A DNA stretch of 22,700 bases, taken from contig CAYUOS010000044.1 of NCBI GenBank assembly GCA_964446435.1, positions 1 through 22,700 on the forward strand, read 5' to 3'. Position 1 is the stretch's first letter. The number at the start of each line of letters is the position of its first letter. Of this stretch, positions 15,718 to 22,088 are shown one piece after another. The position numbers and the translations under genes were made by a program. Origin of the DNA: SLNP01 sp964446435 (GTDB lineage Bacteria; Bacteroidota; Bacteroidia; Bacteroidales; VadinHA17). Below the pieces are notes generated by a model. It saw nothing but the letters and a program-made list of their open reading frames with translations. It had not been told where the DNA came from and ran no database searches.

Positions 15718-16094
15718 TAAAATCCACACCCGATCAGGAGGACTCCTACTGCAAGAAATGTTGCGTGCATAGGGGCGTAGAACAACCGGAGCAATATTAC
15801 CTGTACAGTTATCCAACCCGTAAGAATAACCCCTTGCATAATTATGAACCATGCATAATAACGGGCTTTCAGAATTACAGCCGCTATGGCAGCGAAGCTC
15901 AGGATGCCGTTGACAATAAGCAAGATAATACCCGGAATAAGATAGCTTTGGAAGGGAGAGTGTTCAAGAAATGAGAGAGGCATCTGCAATCCTGCACCTG
16001 AAGGGTCAGCGATCATGTGCAGGCCACCGTAGAGAGCCCCGGTTCCGTTTACAATAAGGAGAAGTAATGCTGTAATTTTCACTATTGTTTTCAT
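15708..16094 (-). CDS. Small four-helix membrane protein, unknown function
   Basis: A 128-residue integral membrane protein with four hydrophobic helices: about residues 5-25, 50-73, 79-101 and 108-126. It begins MKTIVKITALLLLIVNGTGALYGGLHMI and contains QSYLIPGIILLIVNGILS. I recognise this as a widespread Bacteroidota hypothetical membrane protein of about 130 residues, sometimes grouped with DoxX-like small membrane proteins, but no function is established to my knowledge. It is complete: the start and the last helix are in place. It lies 47 bp after OsmC on the same strand and could be co-transcribed with it. Confidence 0.8.
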   Translation of the reverse strand: MKTIVKITALLLLIVNGTGALYGGLHMIADPSGAGLQMPLSFLEHSPFQSYLIPGIILLIVNGILSFAAIAAVILKARYYAWFIIMQGVILTGWITVQVILLRLFYAPMHATFLAVGVLLIGCGFYLR

Positions 16095-16141
16095 GCTGAT
16101 TGATTGTTTATCGGGTGCTCAGTTTAATAATCGCTGACTGC

Positions 16142-16576
16142 TTATTCAACGATGGTATAATTGAAATGAATAACAACATTGCCTTTGATCATTGCCCAGA
16201 CCGGGCAGTATTTCTCCTCTGCAAGTTGCACGACTTTAATCAGGTCCTCCTGGCTCACGTCAGAAGAGTGTAAACGGATATCAATCTCAATGGTTTTAAA
16301 TCCGGTAGGATGTTCTTCATTTCTTATCCCCCTGGCAGAAAGTTCGAATCCTGATACTGTTTTCTGCATTCTTCTAAGGAATGTCAGCACAGCGGTTCCC
16401 ACGCAGGATGAAAAGCTTAATAGCAGTAGTTCGAGAGAAGTATATCCCAGGTTGTCACCAAGAGGTGGGATATAGTCGATTGAGATGGGGCTGTTGCCAT
16501 CAGCAATGCCTGAGAAATTCAGCTTGTCGTTTACGAGTGTAATTGACGTTTTTACCTCTTTTGATTTGTCAATCAT
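16142..16576 (-). CDS. OsmC/Ohr family peroxide-detoxifying protein
   Basis: OsmC-family protein of 144 residues, cytoplasmic, probably reducing organic hydroperoxides through a thiol pair. The two signature cysteines are present: Cys58 in LLSFSSCVGTAV and Cys124 in EKYCPVWAMIKGN. The helix between them and the C-terminal strand IHFNYTIVE fit the fold. Length is typical. It follows the flavodoxin-like gene in the same direction by about 27 bp if that gene's restored frame is used. With flavodoxin, an ABM-like protein and an AraC regulator upstream, a redox-stress cluster is a reasonable inference. Whether the true substrate is an organic peroxide or another thiol-reactive compound cannot be decided. 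Confidence 0.88.
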   Translation of the reverse strand: MIDKSKEVKTSITLVNDKLNFSGIADGNSPISIDYIPPLGDNLGYTSLELLLLSFSSCVGTAVLTFLRRMQKTVSGFELSARGIRNEEHPTGFKTIEIDIRLHSSDVSQEDLIKVVQLAEEKYCPVWAMIKGNVVIHFNYTIVE

Positions 16577-16603
16577 GACTTTAAGATTTAAAGTGTTTTT
16601 TAT

Positions 16604-17003
16604 TCAGTGAACTACCTCTGTTAATTCGATTTCAAAGTTCTTCAATTGAATGATGAAGAAAAAATATTTTTTGTTGAATGACTTCAAATGAATTATGAGT
16701 GCCATAATTAGTAGAAAAATGCCGGTTGCCATATACAACCACGCAAACAGTTGGGGTATTGTTTGCCCTGATCGTATTAAACCAATCAGTCAGTATCGAA
16801 GGAACCCTTCCCATATATACCGGAACAGCAACGATTAGCAAGTCATTCTCCCCTGTTATTAACGGTTTTTGACGGGCTGAGGGTTTTGTTATGTCGATTA
16901 ACTCAACATTGTGATGGTTTATCCCCTTAACAATTGCCTTGACAATTGTTCTGGTTGTTCCTGTAGGAGAAAAGCAGGCCAGTACTACTCTGTTAGTTTT
17001 CAT
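16604..17003 (-). pseudogene. Flavodoxin-domain protein, frameshifted and truncated
   Basis: The first about 95 residues are a good flavodoxin domain of the type fused to ferredoxin in EFR1 proteins: FMN phosphate loop FSPTGTTRTIV, LIVAVPVYMGRVP and VVVYGNRHF. After NRHF the uninterrupted frame (stop at 16632) loses similarity. If one T is removed from the TTTTT run of the coding strand (AAAAA on +, near 16714), translation continues FLLIMALIIHLKSFNKKYFF, close to the expected '(Y)dnALieLKdfvek', and stops at 16604. So a 1-nt indel in a homopolymer is likely. Even then the protein ends long before the ferredoxin part usual in EFR1. A strong Shine-Dalgarno precedes the start. The frameshift could be a sequencing error; truncation is seen either way. 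Confidence 0.65.
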
Positions 17004-17010
17004 TTGATAT

Positions 17011-17016
17011 CCTCCT
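17011..17016 (-). promoter_or_regulatory. Shine-Dalgarno AGGAGG before flavodoxin gene
   Basis: On the minus strand AGGAGG sits 7 nt before the ATG of the flavodoxin-like gene at 17003. It is one of only two strong ribosome-binding sites I see in the window, the other being before lactate dehydrogenase. Confidence 0.65.
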
Positions 17017-17024
17017 AAGGTTAA

Positions 17025-17333
17025 TTACCAGACTTTTTGTTGTTGGTAGAAACTTACACTCATACTTCCCGGCTCTATAAGAGGAGTAATCTCATCGAAA
17101 AGCTTCATGGCCCGAAGTATTTCACCCACGGATTTCAGCTTTTCAAAATTTTCGATGTGGTAAATAAAGTACCAGATTTTTCCTTCTGCAGCCTTAACCA
17201 GTTCTCCATCTATAAAACCATCCTGTTTCTGCAGGAACCCGTTAATGACATCTGCCTTTGTTATCAGCTGCTCGTCGGTTGTAGTTTGCAATACTTCTAT
17301 TCTCACAAACTCAGTGATAATTGTTGACTTCAT
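17025..17333 (-). CDS. ABM-like dimeric alpha/beta-barrel protein
   Basis: A 102-residue cytoplasmic protein with the beta-alpha-beta-beta pattern of the antibiotic biosynthesis monooxygenase (dimeric alpha-beta barrel) fold: an N-terminal strand ITEFVRIEV, a helix, the characteristic FLQKQDGFIDGELV, then strand KIWYFIYHIENFEKLKSV and a C-terminal strand SMSVSFYQQ. The 'Q.GF....l' centre is typical of these small proteins. Known members range from quinol monooxygenases to heme-degrading or purely binding proteins, so the exact role is open. It lies 73 bp downstream of the AraC regulator and 21 bp upstream of the flavodoxin-like gene on the same strand, which suggests a common regulon and possibly redox partners. 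Confidence 0.7.
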   Translation of the reverse strand: MKSTIITEFVRIEVLQTTTDEQLITKADVINGFLQKQDGFIDGELVKAAEGKIWYFIYHIENFEKLKSVGEILRAMKLFDEITPLIEPGSMSVSFYQQQKVW

Positions 17334-17406
17334 AATGTTGATAGTTTATTGATTACGAAGCAAAATTACCGGGGTTATATGTGACAGAATAGTAAGAAAA
17401 CGACAC

Positions 17407-18228
17407 TTAGGCCATTTTTCCGATTTGTAAGATTGAATCTTTTTGCTGAACAAAGTTCCCGGGCGTATTTCCTGCAAAACGCTTAAAATCCTTAATAAAA
17501 TGCATCTGGTCGAAATAGCCGTTGTCGTAAGCCAGATCAGACAATTTTGAGTAGTCGTTATTCAGGATTTTATTAACACTGATATGAAAACGGTTAAGTG
17601 TACTGTAAGTGTTGGCAGAAACACCCACATATTTATTAAACATCCTTTCTAATTTCCGGATGCAGATGTTATTCTGTTTACAAAACTCAGACAGCTGAAT
17701 TGAATTGTCAAAATTTCTGATTGATGCAAAAAGTTGCCGGAAATTCTCAGGAATAAGTTTGCTGTTTTTAAGTATCAATGTCAATTCTCTTTCCAGAATA
17801 CACAGCCTTGTTGCCATGTCAGGTGTTTCATGTAACTGGTGGATGATCTGTGTTGCAGGCTTAAACCCAATTTCACCGGCTCCGGGAATTTGATTTTTAA
17901 ATTCAGACAGAGGCAGATTCAGGAAAGGATAAAAACCGTCGGGATAGAAGCAGATACCAATCACATCGATACATCCGTCCAACTCTAAGCGGGAATTTGC
18001 AAAATGATCATTTAATCCTGAGAAGTAAACATTCTCAAGCAATTGGCGGTTCTCGTTAACTGACAGGTGATGAGTGGTTTTGCTCAGATTAAACCTCATG
18101 TTTATATTACGCTGGGGGATTAATTTGTGATCTATTCGAAGATGACCGACCTGAAAAGACCAGAAAAATCTGATGAATTGCCTGAGCAAAGGATGGTTTA
18201 CAGGATGTTTTACTATTTCATGTTGCAT
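17407..18228 (-). CDS. AraC-family transcriptional regulator
   Basis: DNA-binding regulator of 273 residues. The C-terminal AraC/XylS domain spans about 172-262 with two helix-turn-helices; the second reads LSDLAYDNGYFDQMHFIKDF and ends in RFAGNTPGNF, the classical signature. The first HTH is degenerate but recognisable (LSEFCKQNNICIRKLERMF). The N-terminal half (HPLLRQFIRFFWSF, LIPQRNINMRFNLS, CIDVIGICFYPDGFYPFL) matches the sensor domain of Bacteroidota AraC regulators often seen beside ABM-like, SRPBCC and other small stress proteins. The ligand is unknown. It reads in the same direction as the genes after it (ABM-like, flavodoxin, OsmC) and is the likely regulator of that series, an inference from adjacency. 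The gene is intact. Confidence 0.92.
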   Translation of the reverse strand: MQHEIVKHPVNHPLLRQFIRFFWSFQVGHLRIDHKLIPQRNINMRFNLSKTTHHLSVNENRQLLENVYFSGLNDHFANSRLELDGCIDVIGICFYPDGFYPFLNLPLSEFKNQIPGAGEIGFKPATQIIHQLHETPDMATRLCILERELTLILKNSKLIPENFRQLFASIRNFDNSIQLSEFCKQNNICIRKLERMFNKYVGVSANTYSTLNRFHISVNKILNNDYSKLSDLAYDNGYFDQMHFIKDFKRFAGNTPGNFVQQKDSILQIGKMA

Positions 18229-18279
18229 ATATACCCGAATTCTGTATTTATTAGGTCATCTGTTCCTTAGTAAATGATA

Positions 18280-18384
18280 TCACACAACTTTCATATCCAG
18301 CTTATCGGACAAAACTTTAATAATTTGTTTTTCAGCATTATACACAAGGAGGGTTGTGCTGTCGGCATTAATCAAAAGAATCAT
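18280..18384 (-). CDS. Possible 34-residue small ORF overlapping the Yip1-like gene stop
   Basis: The ATG at 18384 overlaps the TGA of the membrane-protein gene as ATGA. The frame then encodes MILLINADSTTLLVYN followed by AEKQIIKVLSDKLDMKVV and stops at 18280. The overlap would allow translational coupling, and the composition looks protein-like. I know no homologue, and a chance ORF of 34 codons in AT-rich DNA is quite possible. It is the only thing I see in the gap between the AraC and membrane-protein genes. Confidence 0.25.
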   Translation of the reverse strand: MILLINADSTTLLVYNAEKQIIKVLSDKLDMKVV

Positions 18385-19016
18385 CTTATAAAGATCAATA
18401 GTATAACCTGAAAAGAGATCAATCCGATAAGCGCGATTATTAACGCCTTAATCAGACTGAATTTTTGAGCAAATTTAATCCCGATTGTAAACAGTGTCAG
18501 AAACCAGAAGAAATAGATTGCATAAAGTGTGAGCAACAGTCCACGCCAGAAAGTAGGCTCATTCAGGAGTCTTTCGTATTCCTTTATGCTGATGACCCCG
18601 GTAATACTCAGGAAGGCATCTGTCAAATCATGTAATAGGGAGCTCCAGGTCGCGACACCGATCCCAAAACCAATAATTGCCAGAATATTATCGAATTTGC
18701 TTTGTCCATTCAATAATCGGGACAAGAGATAGACGGTACCTGCAGCACCTACCCAGGCTAAATAATATCCGGGAAGCGTTAAGAAAATATCATACTTGAA
18801 ATACTCCTCAATAGGTAGTGCAAGCCAGGGTCTGAATGTTGACGGTGATCCACCTGCGAAGTATGCCATAATATAAAAAACAGTATACCCTGTTGCCGGC
18901 ACCAGTAGAGCATAAAAGCCATATTTAAGGCTATTGTTGCCGTCAAAAAGTATCCTGAATGCACTTTGAGGCTTATAAAACATCTTAAAGTATAGAGCCA
19001 GGAAGTTAGTCTTCAT
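18381..19016 (-). CDS. Yip1-like multipass membrane protein
   Basis: An integral membrane protein of 211 residues if started at ATG 19016 (MKTNFLALYFKMFYKP); an in-frame ATG at 19070 would add 18 polar residues. I prefer 19016 because Yip1/DUF-type proteins begin with an amphipathic 'FKMFFKPKEAF' stretch, here FYKPQSAFRILFDGNN. About five hydrophobic segments follow (around residues 31-53, 79-101, 112-131, 160-183 and 187-209, counted from 19016). The motif FDNILAIIGFGIGVATW matches the central helix of Yip1-domain proteins ('...ilavigya...'). No enzymatic residues are evident and the role in the bacterial membrane is unknown. It reads in the same direction as the AraC gene, with only a small possible ORF between them. 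Confidence 0.75.
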   Translation of the reverse strand: MKTNFLALYFKMFYKPQSAFRILFDGNNSLKYGFYALLVPATGYTVFYIMAYFAGGSPSTFRPWLALPIEEYFKYDIFLTLPGYYLAWVGAAGTVYLLSRLLNGQSKFDNILAIIGFGIGVATWSSLLHDLTDAFLSITGVISIKEYERLLNEPTFWRGLLLTLYAIYFFWFLTLFTIGIKFAQKFSLIKALIIALIGLISFQVILLIFIR

Positions 19017-19164
19017 ATATATCCAATAATGATTTCCGGTATTGTTGTGGCTTGTTTTAAGTTTCTCCAATGAAATATTTGAGAATTGAAACCAAAGCTA
19101 TTAAAGAGGGAATTAATAAGCAAATGGAAAAGTGGATTTCATGCCGCTGGACGCAGGTTGGTGG

Positions 19165-19467
19165 TTACTCCCTTCGGTCGTGAGCTTGTCCGACTTTTGC
19201 CGGTCTCTGTTCATCGACGAAGTATTCAAAGTCGCGGACATGGGTTATTTCGGTGACCCAGTTCATTTTAATGCCCGCAACCGGACTAACCTTGTAGGAA
19301 ATAATCATGCCGGGATACATCTTTTCTGCTCCGGTATTTCCGGTTATGATGAAGCCCATGTGTTCCGGCGTAATAAGTTTCAGGTTAGCCGGACTTGAGA
19401 TAAAATCCCATACCTCGTTTATCGTTGCAGGTAGTTTCTGGGTCGATATTAATTGATAGAATGCCAT
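19165..19467 (-). pseudogene. SRPBCC-fold protein, C-terminally truncated
   Basis: START/Bet v1-like ligand-binding protein. The 100-residue frame matches the Bacteroidota SRPBCC family well up to about residue 88: ATINEVWDFISSPANLKLITPEHMGF as start of the fold, YPGMIISYKVSPVAGIKMNW and TEITHVRDFEYFVDEQR. Family members are about 150-160 residues and continue from DEQR with a 'fGPY.fWHH.H' helix-strand region. Here the reading changes at once to PAKVGQAHDRRE and stops. I checked the other two minus-strand frames over 19100-19200 and found no continuation, so this looks like a deletion or rearrangement near 19200 rather than a simple frameshift. The remaining part lacks the long C-terminal helix that closes the ligand cavity, so it is probably non-functional. 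Confidence 0.7.
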
Positions 19468-19584
19468 TGTATATTGATTGATTCAATTGTTTGTGATATA
19501 ACAGCAGCGGGCATGTTTTGTTTCAGGTTTGCATAGTAATGAAATCGGAATAACTTTACGAATGAAAAGGGGTATGAGGTAAGA

Positions 19585-19626
19585 GGTATCCGGCGTCCGG
19601 AAAACGGTATCCGGTAACCGGAAAAA
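19585..19626. repeat. Tandem 21-bp repeat (two copies) in amidase leader
   Basis: Two adjacent 21-bp copies (19585-19605 and 19606-19626) share GGTATCCGG-NNN-CCGGAAAA and differ at 4 of 21 positions. Each contains a CCGG-N3-CCGG core, which is also an inverted repeat. The second copy ends 24 bp before the amidase ATG at 19651, so it probably lies in the 5' leader or promoter. Confidence 0.8.
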
Positions 19627-19650
19627 GGAAATGAATTATTAATACAGATT

Positions 19651-21297
19651 ATGATGAAAAAGACAATTTACCTTTTGTTGTTGCTGGCTTTTGCCTGCAC
19701 GCCGAAGCCTAAAACGGTTGTTGCACCGTGGGTTCCGTATGATGAGTCGGAGGAGATTGCTGCCAATGCCGACCACAGGATCAGGAAAATGCGTTTCGTG
19801 CTCATCCAGTCGCGGGTAAGTGACAAGAATGATATGCTGGCGAACGCTGCCCCGCAGATAAGGAATTTCTCAGAGGAGGAGTACATGGCACTGATGCCTC
19901 TCATCTTCGAGCAGGATATACCAACGATACAGTCGCACATCAAATCTGGCGCCCTCACATACGAGAAACTTACCCAGTGGTACATTTACCGCATCGTGAA
20001 ATATGAAAACAACCGCGAGACGATTCTCAACTCGGTAATTGATATTAATCCTGATGCTGTAAAGGAGGCCCGCAAAAGAGACAAGGAGAAAGCCTCCGCC
20101 GGTCACCCCATTTTCGGTATGCCGGTGCTGCTCAAGGATAACGTCAACACCATTGGGATGGCAACAACCGCCGGTGCCGTGGCACTGCAGAATAACCATA
20201 CCACCGACGCCTTCATCGTGAAACAGCTGAAGAAGCATGGCGCCGTTATACTCGGCAAGACAAACCTCACCGAGTGGGCAAACTTCCTCTCGGCCAATAG
20301 TCCGAACGGTTACAGCGCTGTCGGCGGCCAGACACTCAATCCATACGGCCGGAGGATTTTCGATACGGGCGGCTCCAGTTCGGGCAGCGGCGCAGCAATC
20401 GCTGCCAATTTTGCCGTTGCTGCTGTGGGAACCGAGACCTCCGGGTCGATATTGTCTCCCTCGAGCAAAAGTTCCCTCGCAGGACTGAAACCCACGGTCG
20501 GACTGCTGAGCAGAAGCGGGATCGTACCTATATCATCGACATACGACACCCCTGGTCCCATGACCAGAAACATGAAAGACAATGCCATATTGCTGTCGGC
20601 CATGACAGGCGAGGATAGCGACGACCCGATTACCATCGGCAAACCATGGAACAAGAGATACTGGGAGGATATAGAGAAAGGAACACTTGAGGGTCTCAGG
20701 TTCGGTGTGATGGCTCAGTTCATGAGGGATTCGATTTACAGAATGACTGTAGAGAAGATCGCTGGTCTTGGTGGAATAATCGTTGAGTATGAGCCTGAGC
20801 GGGTTCCGTTCGAGAGGTTCGGCATGGTGCTGGGAGCCGATATGAAGGCCGATCTGGCTGCATACCTTGAAAAGTATGCTTCCCGCGGGATTACCTTCCG
20901 CTCAGTGGCTGACATAACCGAATTCAACCTTGAGGATACTATAAACAGAATTCCATACGGGCAAACCCTCTTCACCGGAATGCTCAGGGAGGATCTTGCC
21001 GGCGAAGAGCTGGAGAAGACAAAAGCGGCATTGCACGAGTCGGGTGTTCGCTATTTCGACAAGCCGATGACAGAGCACAACCTCGATGCTGTTTTGTCGA
21101 TGAATAACTCAAGCGCATCATACGCGGCCACTGCAGCCTACCCATGCCTTACGGTTCCGATGGGATATACCGAGGCAGGCGAACCGGTCAACCTTACCTT
21201 CATTGCCCGGCCGTTTGAGGAGGATAAGCTGCTGAAAATGGGATACGCCTTCGAGAAGGCAACAAAAGTGAGACACGCACCGGAAGGGTATAAATAG
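19651..21297 (+). CDS. Secreted lipoprotein amidase (amidase signature family)
   Basis: Amidase signature enzyme of 548 residues that hydrolyses C-terminal or side-chain amides. The N-terminus (MMKKTIYLLLLLAFAC) is a lipoprotein signal with lipobox AFAC, Cys16; ATG 19654 is an alternative start. The Ser-cisSer-Lys triad is visible: Lys162 in VLLKDNVNT, cis-Ser242 in TGGSSSGSG and nucleophile Ser266 in TETSGSI. The 24-residue spacing between the two serines equals that of peptide amidase. Other landmarks are GKTNLTEWA and GLKPTVGLLSRSGIVP. The enzyme is not GatA, since it is exported and has an extra N-terminal helical part (residues 30-110). Substrate is unknown; peptide amides are a reasonable guess. 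It is GC-rich (39 of 60 at 20341-20400) and lies between a tandem 21-bp repeat and a GGCGTA array. Confidence 0.92.
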   Translation: MMKKTIYLLLLLAFACTPKPKTVVAPWVPYDESEEIAANADHRIRKMRFVLIQSRVSDKNDMLANAAPQIRNFSEEEYMALMPLIFEQDIPTIQSHIKSGALTYEKLTQWYIYRIVKYENNRETILNSVIDINPDAVKEARKRDKEKASAGHPIFGMPVLLKDNVNTIGMATTAGAVALQNNHTTDAFIVKQLKKHGAVILGKTNLTEWANFLSANSPNGYSAVGGQTLNPYGRRIFDTGGSSSGSGAAIAANFAVAAVGTETSGSILSPSSKSSLAGLKPTVGLLSRSGIVPISSTYDTPGPMTRNMKDNAILLSAMTGEDSDDPITIGKPWNKRYWEDIEKGTLEGLRFGVMAQFMRDSIYRMTVEKIAGLGGIIVEYEPERVPFERFGMVLGADMKADLAAYLEKYASRGITFRSVADITEFNLEDTINRIPYGQTLFTGMLREDLAGEELEKTKAALHESGVRYFDKPMTEHNLDAVLSMNNSSASYAATAAYPCLTVPMGYTEAGEPVNLTFIARPFEEDKLLKMGYAFEKATKVRHAPEGYK

Positions 21298-21298
21298 A

Positions 21299-21355
21299 GG
21301 GCGTAAATGGCGTAAAGGGCTTATAAGGGCGTAAAGGGCTTATAAGGGCGTAAAT
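21299..21355. repeat. Array 2 of GGGCGTAAA / GGGCTTATAA repeats, G-quadruplex pattern
   Basis: Begins 2 bp after the amidase stop. Units are GGGCGTAAAT (21299), GGCGTAAA (21309), GGGCTTATAA (21317), GGGCGTAAA (21327), GGGCTTATAA (21336) and GGGCGTAAAT (21346). The 19-bp unit GGGCTTATAAGGGCGTAAA is perfectly duplicated in tandem (21317-21335, 21336-21354). Four GGG runs from 21317 are spaced 7, 6 and 7 nt, fitting the canonical G3N1-7 quadruplex rule on the + strand. Confidence 0.9.
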
Positions 21356-21380
21356 GTAAAAATCAATAGAAGCCTTGGAA

Positions 21381-21833
21381 TCAGCCGGCAAGCAGTTGTT
21401 TGACCTTTGCTGATATCTGGCTTCCGTCGGCTTTGCCTGCGAGTTCCTTCGTGGCAATGCCCATCACCTTACCCATGTCGGCAGGTGATTTTGCACCAAC
21501 GCGCTCAATAATACCCTTAAGAATTACAGCCAGCTCCTCATCGCCAAGTTTCGCCGGCAGGTATTTCTCGAGGACATCGGCTTCAGCGACCTCCTTCTCA
21601 TAGAGGTCTGGTCTGTTCTGCTCCTTATAAATGGCGGCTGACTCCCTGCGCTGCTTAACAAGTTTCTGCATTATCTTAAGCTCCTCATCGGCGGTTAGCA
21701 CCGAGTCGGCCCCTTTCTCGCTGCGGGCCAGTATGAATGCCGTTTTTGCTGCCCTTATTGCTTCAAGAGCAACCTTGTTTTTCTCTTTCATGGCCGTTAT
21801 AAGGTCGGCGGAGATTTTTTCTGTGAGTGACAT
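21381..21833 (-). CDS. GatB/YqeY domain protein
   Basis: A 150-residue cytoplasmic protein of the YqeY family. It matches from end to end: SLTEKISADLITAMKEKN, LEAIRAAKTAF, IMQKLVKQRRESAAIYKEQNR, EVAEADVLEKYLPAKLGDEEL and GKVMGIATKELAGKADG, the last shared with the C-terminal tRNA-binding-like domain of GatB. Family proteins may bind tRNA or modulate tRNA-dependent amidation, but the function is not well settled. The gene converges on the amidase; an 83-bp gap filled largely by array 2 separates their stops. It is GC-rich (35 of 60 bases at 21421-21480). Its upstream side carries array 3, so the gene is bracketed by arrays of the same family. Confidence 0.92.
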   Translation of the reverse strand: MSLTEKISADLITAMKEKNKVALEAIRAAKTAFILARSEKGADSVLTADEELKIMQKLVKQRRESAAIYKEQNRPDLYEKEVAEADVLEKYLPAKLGDEELAVILKGIIERVGAKSPADMGKVMGIATKELAGKADGSQISAKVKQLLAG

Positions 21834-21895
21834 ATGTTTGAGCTTAAGGGATGCTAAGGGGTTGTTTTATCAAAGTATAAAGGTACGATAATAAT

Positions 21896-21974
21896 GGCGT
21901 AATAGGCGTATGAGGGCGTAGGAAGGCATAAAAGGGCGTGTAAGAAGGGCGTAAAGGGCATAGAAGGCGTAATT
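21896..21974. repeat. Array 3 of degenerate GGCGTA / GGCATA repeats
   Basis: Units of 8 to 13 bp: GGCGTAAT, AGGCGTATGA, GGGCGTAGGAA, GGCATAAAA, GGGCGTGTAAGAA, GGGCGTAAA, GGGCATAGAA and GGCGTAATT. It is more degenerate than arrays 1 and 2 but clearly of the same family and again in GGCGTA orientation on the + strand. It lies between the divergently oriented YqeY gene and the lipoprotein gene at 22089. Being upstream of both, it is not a terminator for either. Confidence 0.88.
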
Positions 21975-22088
21975 GGCCTTTAGTATAGTAATATTTCATT
22001 TTCCGGTTAAACAAAGAGCCCGGATTTTTGTTTATATGCCGTAGCATGCAGGTCCGATATAGTCGTTAATTAACGAAAGCTTAAGATC

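Noticed and set aside
21844..22047. Minus-strand ORF with Pro/Thr/Tyr-rich repeats across array 3
   Set aside because: The peptide is only the translation of the GGCGTA repeats; no coding evidence.
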